From: Blasia pusilla
Taxonomy: Eukaryota; Marchantiophyta; Marchantiopsida; Blasiales
Direction: 5' to 3'
Assembly: GCA_050084515.1 (NCBI GenBank)
Contig: CM114271.1
Coordinates: 58,094,001 to 58,158,000, forward strand
Length of the DNA stretch: 64,000 bases
Shown here: positions 11,289 to 22,976 of the stretch, in pieces
How positions within the stretch are numbered: the first letter of the stretch is position 1
Layout of the letters: every line of letters begins with the position of its first letter
Made by a program: the position numbers and the translations under genes
Notes under the pieces: model-generated
Database searches by the model: none
What the model was told of the DNA's origin: nothing
What the model saw: only the letters and a program-made list of their open reading frames with translations

Positions 11289-12110
11289 ATGGCTACTTCT
11301 TCGTTAGTTCGTGCTCGCCCTCCTCCGCTGGGTGAAGGGAAGTTAGATGGGTCTAACTATACGTTATGGAAGTTCAAAATGAGAATTGTTCTCGAATCAT
11401 TTGAGATCTGGGAAACGGCCACAGGGGTCGATTCAAATCCATAAGCTAGTTTGAGTTCTTCAAGTTCATCTTCATCTGGGGATATCGATCCTGTTGTATT
11501 ATTGGCATGGAGACGCAGAAACGCTGATGCTCTATATGCAATTGTCACGAATGTAACTGATTCTGTCATGACTCTTATTCAACATACAACCACTGCTGCT
11601 GAGGCATGGAACATTTTGAAGAATCAGTATGAAACGAGGAATGAGACTCGGATTCAGAATCTTGAGAATCAGCTTACATCCGAGAAATTTTCAGAAGGAG
11701 AAAGCGCGGAGCAATTTTTTACAAGGATCAAGAATCTTCAAGATCAGATGGCGTCCGTGGGAATTTCAAAGTCTAGCGAAGATTTGGCACGCCGGTGCAT
11801 AAGGATTTTGCCTCCAAGGTATGATAGTTTGTCATCAGACCGAATACTCAAGTAAGATCCACGCCGCTTACTTTTGAACAATTTAGTGCAATGTTGGTAG
11901 AAGAGCAAATGCGCTTCAAAGCAAGAGAGGGAAGTGACGCAGCATTTACTGCCAACGTACAGAGAGGTAGAAATCAGGATTACAGTTCAAATGTCAAGAA
12001 GAAATTTCCAAGAAAAGCCTTCAAATGCTTTTATTGTGGTAAGCTAGGTCATCTTATCAAAGATTGTAGGAAGAGAAGTCAGGATGAGAAGAACGGTTGT
12101 TTAAGACCTA
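11289..12110 (+). pseudogene. copia gag remnant
   Basis: The ATG at 11289 opens MATSSLVRARPPPLGEGKLD, a typical copia gag start with the L-DG-NY-LW motif. The frame is stopped by TAA at 11442 and again at 11853, then continues in another frame. A CCHC zinc knuckle CFYCGKLGHLIKDC (12026-12067) is intact, with spacing C-x2-C-x4-H-x4-C. Gag would package the element RNA, but this frame cannot make a full protein. Confidence 0.88.
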
Positions 12111-12310
12111 AGAAGGAGTCTGGAAATTCTGTAGAACTGGGAGAACATGAAGTAGATGCTTGGGTAGCAATAGAAGATTTCTGCACACAGGCAGAACATA
12201 CCACTAAGACAAAGAGTGAAGATGCATGGGTGCTCGATAGTGGAGCATCTAGACATATGACCAATCATAAGGATTGGTATAGCTCCTTACAGCCTCTATA
12301 GGAGCCCATC
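12111..12310 (+). pseudogene. copia protease remnant
   Basis: WVLDSGASRHMTNHKDWYSS places the aspartic protease motif Asp-Ser-Gly at 12236-12244, continuing in frame from the zinc knuckle. A stop (TAG, about 12299) ends the frame within the domain. In intact elements the protease cuts the polyprotein. Confidence 0.85.
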
Positions 12311-12599
12311 GTTGTAATTGTTGGGAATAATGCAAAGTGCCTTGTAGAAGGGAGAGGCACAATTTCTTTAGTCTCACAAAAAGGAGATAAAAAGAAGTTA
12401 AGCGATGTCTTCATGACGTATTGCGAGTTGAAGCGAAATTTGATTTCAGTGGCAATATTATGTGATCGTGACCTAGAAGTTCGTTTCAAGAAAATTGGAG
12501 CAGTCATTGAGGATGCCAATGGGAAAGTAGTGGGTGAAGGTATACGACGTGGAAATATCTAAGAGTTGTATGCTTTCACGACAAGTGTAGGTACAGATC

Positions 12600-13340
12600 T
12601 TAGTAGCAGTAAGTTGTGGCATGAAAGATTTGGTCACCTAAGCTTTCCCTTACTAAGTCGATGCAGAAATCTAGCATGGTTTCTTTGATTTACCAACAAT
12701 TTATGGAGTGTCGGATACTTGTGAAGCTTGTATGATGGGCAAGCAACACCGACAACCATTTCCACAAGAGTCCAGCAAAAGGGCAAAGGCTCCTCTAGAG
12801 TTAATACATGCTGACCTCTGTGGTAAAATGAGAATAGTGGCATTAGGTGGTTCTTCCTACTTCTTTTTAGTTGTCTACGATTATAGTAGGAAGATGTGGG
12901 TGTATTTCCTTCGTGATAAGGCAAGTGCTTTTGGAAAATTTAAAGTATGGCACAAGTAAAAGTTGAGAATGAGACAGAAAGAAGGTACAAAAGCTTCGCA
13001 CCGATCGAGGAGGAGAATTCTTATCAACAGAATTCAACAAATATTTGGGAGAGCATGGAATCAAGCGACAGTTAACCACGGCACATACACCACAACAAAA
13101 TGGAGTTATTGAGCGTCGAAACCGTACAGTGGTGGAGATGGCAAGATGTATGATGAAAGCAAAAGGTTTGACAAAAGGATTTTGGGTCAAGTCATTAATA
13201 TCTTGCCAGTATACATTCTAAATAGAAGTGCTACCAAGTCGATTGCAAGGCATGACTCCTCATCAATCATACTCGGTAAGGTACCATCGTCTAACATTTC
13301 AGGACTTTTGGTAGTGAGTGTTTTGTACATATTCTGAAGC
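12600..13340 (+). pseudogene. copia integrase remnant
   Basis: The pre-integrase segment begins KLWHERFGHLS (about 12613), and the zinc-binding part ends with CEACMMGKQHRQPF (about 12720-12760). The catalytic core starts LIHADLCGKM (first Asp about 12812) and continues SYFFLVVYDYSRKMWVYFL. Several frames are needed downstream of 12960, where the second Asp and the Glu should lie, so the enzyme is broken. Confidence 0.85.
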
Positions 13341-13451
13341 ATCGAGGACCAAGTTGGAGTCCAAGAGCAGAAGTGCATCTTTATGGGATACAAAGATGAG
13401 TCTAAAGCTTATCGCCTTTGGTGTCTGAGGAAAAGAAGATGCTTGTGAGTC

Positions 13452-14640
13452 GTGACGTGGTGTTCGAACGACCTCGTCAAGTGGCGGATATCGTGGTCCG
13501 TCCACATTATCATCAAACGAAGAGATAACCCACCGAGCACACCACAAATGTTTACACCGGATCATCAAGAAGAAGAATTTGGTGATGATTACAAAGAGCA
13601 ACCTGCTCTTCCACTACGGTCGTCATACCCTAAGTGGATAAAGCAGCTCTTGGATGGTAAGGATCCACTAGCAACTGATGAAGTTGTTACACATCCAAGG
13701 AGATCCAAGAGACTAGAGGAGCAGAATAGAGCTTCCGCACATCTCGTCAACATGGCCCTGATGACGGAGGTCTTGAAGGTGGAAGAGCCATCATGCTTGG
13801 ATGAGGCCCTGGCTCATCCTCAATGGAGAGAGGCCATGCAGACGGAGATGGACGCTATTCAGAGAAATGAAACTTGGACTTTGGTTGAAAAGCCAGAGGA
13901 CAGGAAGATAATACACACCAAGTGGGTGTACAAGACCAAGTACAAGTCGGACGGTACATTGGATAAATTCAAAACGAGGTTGGTCGCACAAGGATGCTCA
14001 CAAATCGAAGGCTTGACTACTATGAGACTTTTGCTCCCACTGCAAGGATGACAACCATTCGAATTGTTCTAGCGGTTGCAGGAACAAGACGTTGGCCTAT
14101 ATACCAATACAATGTGAAGTCTGCTTTTCTGAACGGGAGTCTCAAGGAGGAGGTATATGTTTCTCAACCACCAGGTTTTGAGACACCCGGATCAGAAGAG
14201 AAAGTTTGTTTACTTCATCGAGCATTGTATGGGTTGAAGCAAGCCCCAAGGGTATGGTATCAACGAATAGATACATTCTTTCAAGAGAAGGATCTCATGA
14301 AGAGTCCTTCAGAAGCAAATTTGTATGTGTTTTGCGAAGATGGGATGTATATGTTGATAGTCTTGTATGTGGATGATCTGATCATCATAGGAGACCACAG
14401 TAAGAAAATAGAGGAAATGAAGGGAGTGTTGGAATCTGAGTTTGAAATGTCACATTTAGGTCTTCTGCACTACTTCATAGGACCCGGAAATTTGGCGGTG
14501 AGTGATTCTATTTTTCTCTCTCAGAAGTATGCTAGAGAAATCTTGAAGGCATTCGGGATGACCGAGTGTAAGGCAATGGTCTCGCTTAATGGAGGTAGAG
14601 TTGAAACTCGATGGAGGATGTTTCACCATTGGTAGATGAA
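13452..14640 (+). pseudogene. copia reverse transcriptase remnant
   Basis: The domain begins near WREAMQTEMDAIQRNETW (about 13824) and continues in a second frame with AFLNGSLKEEVYVSQPPGFE. The catalytic YVDD is at 14366-14377 and is intact, as is LYGLKQAPRVWYQ. The frame change near 14000-14050 separates the fingers from the palm. Sequence decays after about 14620. Confidence 0.9.
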
Positions 14641-14799
14641 AAGATGTACATAAAGCTTGTAGGCGTTTGATATTTTTGTGTAACAATAGACTGGACATTA
14701 GCTTCATTTGTGGGAGTATTGAGTAGGTTCTCAACTAAGCCTCGTGAGAACCATTGGAAGGGTGGATGCGTGTGTTGAAGTACATCAAAGGCACTATCG

Positions 14800-15207
14800 A
14801 TCACGGCATCACCTATGGAGCAGTGGACGGAAATGACAGGTTTTTGTGACTAAGATTGGGCAGGAGATTTAGATTCTCGAAGATCAGTTTCGGGTTATTC
14901 CTTCTTGGTAGGATCAGGTGTGGTGTCATGGGTCAGCAAGAAGCAACCTACAGTGGCTCTTTCTTCTACCGAGGCAGAGTACAAGGCGGCTTGTTATGCT
15001 TCTTGTGAAGCAGTATGGTTGAGATGGATACTGGAGGACATAGGAGAAGCACCAGAAAGTGCTACTGTAATGTGGTGTGACAATCAGAGTTGCATTGCCA
15101 TAGCACATAATCATGTGTTTCATGCTCGTACGAAGCACATAGAGATCCAGTACCATTTTTTTCGTGAATTGATCGAGAGAGAGGTTTTGAAGTCCAACAG
15201 AGGATAA
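14800..15207 (+). pseudogene. copia RNase H remnant
   Basis: [20 protein letters not shown], then [12 protein letters not shown] and [14 protein letters not shown] are the standard copia RNase H signature. The open part is 14905-15207, and the first Asp segment upstream is interrupted by stops. It would remove RNA from the RNA-DNA hybrid. Confidence 0.88.
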
Positions 15208-15321
15208 CCGTGCATATATCTTCACGAAAGCCTTGAGCGGAGATCAGCTTCACCGACATATGAAGGGTCTTGGCATAGGTCCAAGACAGTAGTCCACATG
15301 AGAATGGATATTGAGGGGGGG

Positions 15322-15776
15322 TATTGGATTCTCAACATCCACTCCTCTGAGCATCATTCATTTGATCGGCCCCCTTGTATGAGGAGAAGCCTAGATCGAT
15401 GGTTCCGACTTAGACGTCGAAGGAGTCATAGTACTATGACGTAGGTGGTTTACGGAGTAGCGTTACTAGGTTTATCTAACCATATATTGCATCAGGGTGC
15501 GGGGCACCCTAATGCAAAATATGGTTAGATAAACCTAGTAACGCTACTAATATTTTTCTATTAATAGAAACGAAGAAAAATAGGTAAAAACCCTAGTTTT
15601 CCCGATTAGTCAAATAGTCGGGAGCCGCAGCGGTAGCGCATTCTCGTATGTCGAGTTATCTCCCAGTTCAGGTTCCATCGAAGCTCTTCTTTGAGCGCAC
15701 GGACGGACTAGGCCACTTTGTATCTCTAAGTTTTGTAAAGATTTCAGTGATTTAGTCACTTTCTGCTTTTCTCACA
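15322..15776 (+). repeat. copia 3' LTR with a 93-bp hairpin
   Basis: 455 bp, preceded by a G-rich polypurine tract (15313-15321). It contains a near-perfect palindrome (15456-15548) that is absent from the 5' LTR; see the separate entry. Confidence 0.92.
15456..15548. repeat. Long hairpin inside the 3' LTR
   Basis: Arms 15456-15500 and 15504-15548 match at 43 of 45 positions around a GGG loop. The left arm and loop resemble sequence also present in the solo LTR at 6733-7202. The right arm is a reverse-complement copy of the unique LTR sequence on the left, including GTAGCGTTACTAGG. The 5' LTR has neither the core nor the right arm. Confidence 0.9.
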
Positions 15777-16034
15777 AATACTCCTTGTCTATCCTCTTGA
15801 ATTACATCCTAAGCATATGAGGAACCACTCATTGCCATGCAGTACCAAGAAAAATTGCAAATAACATAAGCATCGAATCTCAAAATTCATGCATTCCTTT
15901 ATTGCAACACTAGCATGTTCTAGTCACAACGGCCTTTGGCCGAAGCTTCCTATGGTCACAAGTCATGTCCCTAGCTACTCCGTGTTCTAACGCATGTGAT
16001 TCGCTTGCAACCGTTTGAAGTCTTGCAACACCTC

Positions 16035-16169
16035 TTACGCGTGTTTTAGGTTTGCCTCTGCAATCCACGTCGCCTCTTTCACATGGTAGCCCTTCCACTT
16101 GACCAAGTACTCGTACTTGTTGGCCCTACGCCTCGAACACAAGATGGACTCCACCTCGAACTTTGATTC
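16035..16169 (-). pseudogene. Chromodomain of the gypsy integrase
   Basis: The minus-strand translation FEVESILCSRRRANKYEYL continues as VKWKGYHVKEATWIAEANL and then a stop at 16037-16035. The pattern YLVKWKGY...TWI-E-NL is the chromodomain core. The aromatic cage is mostly present (Tyr and Trp visible). It lies after the integrase C-terminus, as in chromoviruses. Confidence 0.85.
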
Positions 16170-16229
16170 TTCATTCACAATCACCGACTGCGGTCTCAAC
16201 GCCTACCTTCGCTCGACACGCTCATTATC

Positions 16230-16860
16230 CTAAATATACTTCTTCAAGAATGACACATGGAAAGTGGGATGTATCTTGAACTCTTTTGGCAGCTCGAATG
16301 TATACACGTCCTCTAACGTGTTTGCCTCAATCACATACGGTCCAACATACATGGCATATAGCTTTGCGGACAACTCCTTCGGAAGAGTCAAATTATTCAC
16401 ACTAAACCACACTTGTTCCCCAACTTGGAATCTCACTTGGCGCCTGCTCTTGTTAGCATGCTTCATGTACCTTAGTTGAGCCTTTTCAAAGGTTTTTCCT
16501 TGCTTGCTCCTCCACCCGATCTCATATTTCCACTAACAAACCTTCTGTTGTTGTTTGTCGGGTCTATGCCGATGTAGTACCCTTTGAAAGGGCCAGGTCA
16601 AAACTTCTGGGTCACGTCCATAAGCCAAGAGAAACATAGATTCTCCATTTGCAGAATGCTTGGTGGAGTTGTAGCAAAACTCCGCCATACTCAACCACTT
16701 TGCCCAATCTCGCTAGTCTTCGCTCACGTAATTTCTTAAATATTGGTTCACGAGAGAGTTTACATTTTCCATTTACCCATCCGTATGTAGATGGAAAGCC
16801 GTGTTGAAACTCAGCTTGGTCTTCAACCTCTTGAACAAGTGTTTCCAAAAGGCTTGAGTC
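16230..16860 (-). pseudogene. Chromovirus integrase C-terminal half
   Basis: Upstream part (about 16830-16612): NTAFHLHTDG, then AEFCYNSTKHSANGESMFLLAYGRDP, the end of the integrase core in gypsy elements. Downstream part (16466-16230): FQVGEQVWFSVNN and KLYAMYVGPYVIEANTL, the GPY/F module, then FHVSFLKKYI before a stop. Stops and frame changes occur between the pieces. The catalytic first Asp and the HHCC finger are missing beyond the 16860 break. Confidence 0.85.
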
Positions 16861-17330
16861 ATATATATTTCCTCATATAGATCTCCATTCAAGAAGATTT
16901 TCTTGACGTCCATATGATGTAATCTCTACTTTTTATATATTGCAACTATAACCACTGTTCTTGTAGTCGCCTCATAATGGATGTTATATTGTTGTGTAGA
17001 GCCCTCAGCTACCAATTTGGCTTTGTATCTATTCACTGTACCATCTTGATTGCGTTTGATTTTTTAAACCCATTTGCAACCAATAGCTTCTGTACAAGAA
17101 GGTATATCAATCAGCTCCCAAGTTTGTAGATGTCTTAATGCAGCAAGCTCCTCCTCCATAGCTTCAATCCATTCAACCTTACTTTCAACTTCTTCAAAAC
17201 CATATATGAATGATGTATCGCAAGGAATCCTTTATGAATCTATGAGTAGGATGTGCAACTTTACTTCATCTACGAAGATTTTGTTCAGAGGTGGATGCCT
17301 CTAACACTTGACTCGAGCTCTAGCTAATGT
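16861..17330 (-). mobile_element. copia reverse transcriptase fragment fused to the chromovirus
   Basis: The minus-strand translation gives EVESKVEWIEAMEEELAALR, then IGCKWV and HHMDVKKIFLNGDLYEEIYM, the start of a copia reverse transcriptase. It is the same family as the plus-strand copia whose equivalent lies at 20521-21050, but in opposite orientation. At about 16860 it passes directly into gypsy integrase sequence with no gap, so an illegitimate junction joined the two. Confidence 0.8.
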
Positions 17331-18159
17331 CAACAAACTAAATGCATAATTTTTATTGAAGATCGAGTTACAATCAAGCTCATGAGACACCTGAACTACT
17401 ACATTTGGTACTCACACGAAGTAGGGAAGTTTAATCTTGGTTAGTCAATTAAGCGTGATTATCTTAACTAGGGTTAATTAATCACAATTAATCTTACTTG
17501 AGACTATGGTTAAGGTCAGGGTTGCTTGTACATACCCTATAAAATTGAGAAGGGGACCAACCTCCACTAATTCTTTCATTGTAAATTTTGTTCTCCATGG
17601 TGGTGTGTTTCCGACTAGTTATGCTTCTTTAGCAATTTTCCATATGGTATTACAGCGATAGGAGAATATCACTTGAAATTCTTGGTGTTTGAGGAGAAAA
17701 GACAGGAAATAGAAGGCACAATTTCAGTTTGGAAGAAATAAATTTTGTTCAAATGTGAGTGGGTGCAGATTTCAAGTGGAGCTTTGATGGTGATAACACT
17801 TTGGAGGCATTTTTTAGGGTTTTCATGGTCGTTTTAGCCATCTGCGTCCGTAGCAGCTAGAGAAATGCTAAAGGCTTGTTCAAGAAATCTTATAGAGCTC
17901 TTTAAGATCTTTCCAATGCACCCAAAATCATTCAATTCTGACATTCTCAACTTATGCAATAGCAAATTCAGTGTAGGAAAGTGCAATTAGTGAAGAAAAG
18001 TTGTGCAATTTGCTCTCTACAAGTCAATTTCGACTAGTTCTTTCATACATTTGATCAATTTTGACAAATTCGGCTCAATTTCTGTCTAGGAGTGATTTAT
18101 GAATCAATTGGAACATTAAAGAGCTTGAAATTACATTTTTATGAGTGAAATCGTTCATC

Positions 18160-18990
18160 ATGGAATATTCCTCAACAACAATCACAAGTGCGAAGCTAGA
18201 TAAGCATAATTACAATGTCTGGAAGTTTTGCATGAAATAATTTCTCATGGGTCAAGAACTATGGGAGCTTGTCATAGGTGATGAAGCCAAACCAGATGGT
18301 GACTCAACAGACTTGAATGCTCGTGCTTGGAACAAACACACAAGGCAAGTAATCCATTACATTTCAATAACGATCAGTTCGCCAATGATAAATCATATTC
18401 AAGATGTTGATATATTCCAAAGGAGGCCTAGGATGCATTGGAAAAGTTGTTCTAGACATTTATAAAGACAAGAAAGCTTCAATTGAAACAACAATTGAAC
18501 GAAGTGAGGAAAGGATCGCAGAGCATCAATGATTATATTTTGAGTATGAGACATATTCTTGATCAGTTGAATAACATTAGAGTGACAAGAGAAGTTGATG
18601 ATCTAATTTTGTTCACTCTTCAAGGCCTTCCAAAGGATTACAAGTCCTTTGTGACCTCTATCTCTAAGAGAGAGAAGTATGGAACCTTTCAAAAGTTAGT
18701 CCCACTATTAATCAGTGAAGAGATGCGCCTAGTAGGCAACGGTAGCTCGTCACTCAATCAACTACGAACCAGTACCAAACAAAATCATAAGGTGGTGATG
18801 GTGGAAACCGTTGGGGTCGAGGTCAACAACAGAGGGTCCCTGGATCTTGCAATTACTGTGGGATAAAGACTCATTATGCAAAGTTTTGCTTAAAGAAGAA
18901 GGCAGATATGAGAACACAAGCCTAACAGCAACAAAACTATGTGGAGTAACAACACCAAGAGAAGTTCCAAGAATAACAACATTCACAAAC
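18160..18990 (+). pseudogene. copia 2 gag remnant
   Basis: It opens at about 18160 with MEYSSTTITSAKLDKHNYNV, a copia gag start. It breaks at a stop (about 18238) and again near 18465-18480, then continues LNEVRKGSQSINDYILSMRH and FTLQGLPKDYKSFVTSIS. A CCHC knuckle CNYCGIKTHYAKFC (about 18848-18890) follows in the same frame family. Confidence 0.82.
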
Positions 18991-20400
18991 GGAGCATCTC
19001 TTGGTCATGACTCATCATATGGGATCAATGGTCAAGAAAGACTCGAGATCAGATTGGTACATTGACTCTGATGCATTAAATCACATAACCTCACAAGCTA
19101 AATGGTTTAGTAGTTTGGAGCCGGTGAAAGATCCTACAATTATGTTCATAGGAGATGACATTCAACATCATATCACGCATACCGATAAAGTTCCAATAGC
19201 ATCAGATGGTCTTTGTGCTCTTGGAAATATTCTCTATATTTCTACGATTCCAAGAAACCTGATCTCTGTAGGACATATAGTAGAACATGGTTATCAAGTG
19301 AAGTTTAACGCAAATGGTTGTTTCTCTGAAACAATGGATGACCAGACTACAATAGCCAAAGGAACTATATCTGGCAGAATGTTCAAATTATATGTTTCTA
19401 TGCTAGAGATTTATACATCAATGTATGGTCAAATCGATCAACAAGTCACAGATCTAAATGTGTGACATAAAAGAATTAGAAATATGAATCTTCAAAGATT
19501 TACAAAATCTTTCATCATCTAATATATTAATAGGACTCCCTAATTAGCGAGTCATGCTATACTAGAGGTATGTCATGCTTGCCAATTTGGAAAACAAGTT
19601 AGATTTTCGTTTCCAAAGCAAGATAGAAGAGCATACATGATATTAAAGTTCATCCATAGTGATGTGTGGACAACATCTCAACATAGCCTTAGTGGTTGCC
19701 AATACTTTCTTTCATTTATTGATGACTTGTCTAGGTATATATGGGTATACTTTCTGAAAGCCAAGTCAGAGATCTTCTCAATATTCCAAACATTCACAGT
19801 TCTAGTAGAGAAGTAGACGTGTGGACACATTCTGAAATTGCGTTGGGATGGAGGATGAGAGTATCTTTCAACAAAGTTTGATGATTATTTACGTCAGAAT
19901 GACATCCATCGCGAAGTGACTTGCCGTTACACTCCACAACATAATGGAGTGGTTGAGAGGAAGAATCGACATATTGTTGAAACGGCACGAGCTATACTTA
20001 ATGAGAAGAACATGCTTAAGGTGTATTGGGCACAGGCTGTAGCATGTGCAATCTTCTTAATCAACCGAACTCCAAGAGCATGAGTTCATGATAAAACTCC
20101 ATTCAAAGTCTTCACAGGAAGTAAACTCGATTTTTCCTTCTTGAAAGTATTTGGTCGTATTTGTTATGCTTATGTTCTTTTTGAAAGATGTTAGAAATTA
20201 GACCCCAAGTCTGAAAGATTTAGCTTCATTGGCTATGCTGATGGAACTAAGGGGAATAAGTGCTACATTCAATCCTCTAGGCAGCTTACTATTAGTCGAG
20301 ATGTTGTCTTTGATGAGCTAAAGTCATGGTATGCTCCATTTGAGCATATTCCATCTCTAAACTTGTCTGTTGAGGGGGAGAATGTGATTGTATACCAATA
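18991..20400 (+). pseudogene. copia 2 protease and integrase remnant
   Basis: Protease: WYIDSDALNHITSQAKWFSS (about 19058) has Asp-Ser-Asp where Asp-Ser-Gly is expected, a damaging change. Integrase: CHACQFGKQVRFSF (about 19567), FIHSDVWTTSQHSLSG with the first Asp, DDYLRQNDIHREVTC, then YTPQHNGVVERKNRHIVETA with the catalytic Glu (about 19954). Frames change and stops occur near 19815, 20080 and 20190. Confidence 0.82.
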
Positions 20401-20520
20401 GACATTCTCTTCAACTTCCCCAAGTACTAGTGTAGGATTAGGAGAGGTCCTAGATTCATCAATTAAATTTGTGAGTGAATGAACGGGAAGAGTACGTATT
20501 CAGTCTGTTGACACTAGTCA

Positions 20521-21810
20521 GAGCTCGAGTCAGATGTTAGAGGCATCTAACTCTGAACAACAACTTCGTAGATCAAAAAGAGTTACATATCCAATTCATA
20601 GATTCATAAATGAAGGTTTTATTGCGACACATCATACACATATGATGATTATCCTTCAAGAACAAGAGTCGAGTTATTTTGAAGAAGCTGCAAGTAAAGT
20701 CGAATGGATTGAAGCTATGGAGGAAGAGCTTGTTGCATTAAAACATCAACAGACATTAGAGCTAGTTGATATACCTTTCCGTAAGGAAGCTATTGGTTGC
20801 AAATGGGTTTACAAAATCAAACGCAATTAAGATGGTACAATTAGTAGATACAAAGCGAGATTGGTGGTTAAGGGCTATGCACAATAAGATGACATCGATT
20901 ATGAGGAAATATTTAGCCATGTTACAAAAATGGCGACTACGAGAATAGTTGCAGTTGCAGTAAGTAAGAACTGAAGATAACATCATATGAACGTCAAGAA
21001 TGCCTTCTTGAATGGAGATCTATACAAGGAGATATATATAACTCAACCATATGGATACGAACATTCCAAGTTCCCATTTCGCGTATGCAGGTTAAAAAAA
21101 ATTCTATACGGACTCCAACAAGCTCCAAATGATACAACAAGTCAAATTTAAATTACAAGCAACTTTGATACGAAGGACTTGGAAGAACTCAAGTACTTCT
21201 TTGGTACTGAGTTTATCAAGGTTGGAAAAAGTATGTGGTTACTATAACGACAATATATTCTTCATATGCTGTCAAAATATGGTATGATGGTTTGTAAGCC
21301 AATCTCTACACTGTTGGATGAGAATGTGAAGCTAAAAGTGGATGCAGGAGAGTTGATTGCAAATTCTAATGTGTATAGGCAAATGGTTAGAAATTTTATC
21401 TATCTAACTATAACCAAAACCAGATTTTAATTATATTGTTGGTCTAGAGAGTCAATTTATGCAAGCACCTCGAAAATCTAACCTTGATGCTGTGAGGAGG
21501 ATTATGAGATATATAAAATTCTCTACTTAATTCGGACTTCAATTTGAACTTTCTCCGAATTTTCAATTATAGGGATTCACAGATGCTGATTGGGCAAAAA
21601 TCGTGTTTGATCGACACTCCACATCTAGTTATTCATTTACATTAAAAAACGCAGTTATAAATTGGACTTCAAAAAAACAACCTACAATTGTTTTATCTTT
21701 AACAAAGGCTAAATACAAAAGAACAACCAATGCAGCATGTGAGATAATGTGGTTTCATCGAATATTTGTTGAAATTAATGTTAATAACTTAAGACCTAAT
21801 GCAATATAAA
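20521..21810 (+). pseudogene. copia 2 reverse transcriptase and RNase H remnant
   Basis: Reverse transcriptase starts KVEWIEAMEEELVALKH and IGCKWVYKIKRN (20699-20829), then AFLNGDLYKEIYITQPYGYE and LYGLQQAPN. It then jumps to DLEELKYFFGTEF: the segment with YVDD is deleted at about 21135-21165. RNase H (21570-21810) shows FTDADWAK, WTSKKQPTIVLSLTKAKYK and NAACEIMWFH. Confidence 0.82.
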
Positions 21811-22050
21811 TAGCATCAAGTTAGTTAATAATCTTGAGTTTCATACTTGTACAAGACATGGTGAGATACACTATTATTTTATCAGAGAAAAAATATTTTA
21901 CAAGAAGAAATTGATCTTATGTATATAGATCCAGATCAATAAATTGTTGACATCTTTACATAAACATTGTATAGAGATAAATTTGAAACGTTTAAAAATG
22001 ATTTAGACGTTTAAAATTTAAAATATGAACTTGAGAAGATGTCATGACCA

Positions 22051-22976
22051 TATAAATTATGTCGTAAAATATAGTGTGCTAGTAAAAACCATACTTTATA
22101 TAGAACCGCAATGTCTAGATAGAAATACGATTTCATATATATTAGAATTTCTTCATCACCAATGCCACTTGAAGGATGGAGGCACCCATTTAGTTAGGTT
22201 TCAAGGTGCCCTCTCCCTCCATTTGTCTCCAAAGGTGCCTACCTCTCACACCTCCAAGCAACTGCAAGTACCACACTAGAATGATACACCACCCCTTCAG
22301 AAATCTAAGTGGTAAGTTATACTGAATAAAGTGAACCTCTGCCAAGATAGGACAAGTTCCTCACCACCTTTTTTTGTCTCCTTTCTCTTTTGCTTTAGCT
22401 CGGTTTCTTTCTCGAATGAATTATTTGGCTGCAAACTTTTTAGTGACTTGTTCACTGATTAAAATTCACAAACTAGAGCACATATATGTAGGCAAGAGGA
22501 CATGTCTTCCCATGGCAATAACGTTTGAGTATGAATCTTTCATGCCATAGGTTGATCACATGCAGGGATCCAAAGTTCCAAGGAAAACTATACACAAATG
22601 AGAAATGAAGTAAACTATTTGAAACCCAACTCTTTCATATCATAATAAGACCACAAACAGCAAAACTGGAAGTGAAATAGGACAAGTAGACACAAATGAG
22701 TAATGAAGCAAAATATTAGGAACCCAAACTCTTCCAGCTCCACTGGAGATGTTTGTAGACCTGATTGAGAAATCAGATAAATTATTTGAAACTCAGACTC
22801 TTGCTGGCTAAACGGAGATGGAAACACATTGTCCATTTGTGGTTTCTCCTTGCCTAAGAAAACAAACGCATACCGACTACAGCAATCCAATTGTTTCCCC
22901 TACTGAATTGTGTAAAAAGTCACGAACAAAATTTGATGTTGTAGAAATGATACCATCACAAGCAGCTTAGAGCACA
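22051..22976. other. Spacer between copia 2 and the PP2C gene
   Basis: No coding domain is recognised. It should contain the 3' untranslated region of the PP2C gene immediately left of 22977, but I found no clear polyadenylation signal. Confidence 0.4.

Larger units (their letters stand above)
10825..15776 (+). mobile_element. Ty1/copia retrotransposon, complete outline but defective
   Basis: The 5' LTR (10825-11215), PBS (11216-11229), gag, protease, integrase, reverse transcriptase and RNase H come in copia order, followed by a polypurine tract (15313-15321) and a 3' LTR (15322-15776). The 5-bp target repeat AATAC is perfect on both sides. The LTRs differ by roughly ten substitutions plus a 64-bp length difference, which suggests a fairly recent insertion. 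The coding region nevertheless carries many stops and frameshifts. It may therefore have been copied by another element's proteins. Confidence 0.93.
9322..16860 (-). mobile_element. Chromodomain Ty3/gypsy element (chromovirus), 3' part, interrupted by a copia insertion
   Basis: Reading on the minus strand from 16860, there is integrase core and C-terminus, a chromodomain, noncoding sequence, then a 1-kb LTR (10324-9322). The copia element 10825-15776 sits inside it, with target repeat AATAC at 10820-10824 and 15777-15781, so the chromovirus is the older insertion. Gag, protease and reverse transcriptase are missing. The right end stops abruptly at about 16860 against a copia fragment. Stops and frameshifts make it inactive. 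Chromodomains direct such integrases to heterochromatin; that role is known for the family and not shown here. Confidence 0.85.
17397..22050 (+). mobile_element. Ty1/copia element 2, old and lacking a 3' LTR
   Basis: The 5' LTR (17397-17644) and a primer binding site (17645-17656, TGGTATTACAGC) are followed by gag, protease, integrase, reverse transcriptase and RNase H remnants. No 3' LTR is found after about 22050. Many stops and a deletion in the reverse transcriptase palm make it inactive. A second LTR of the family lies at 9028-9286 in the other orientation. Confidence 0.85.
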
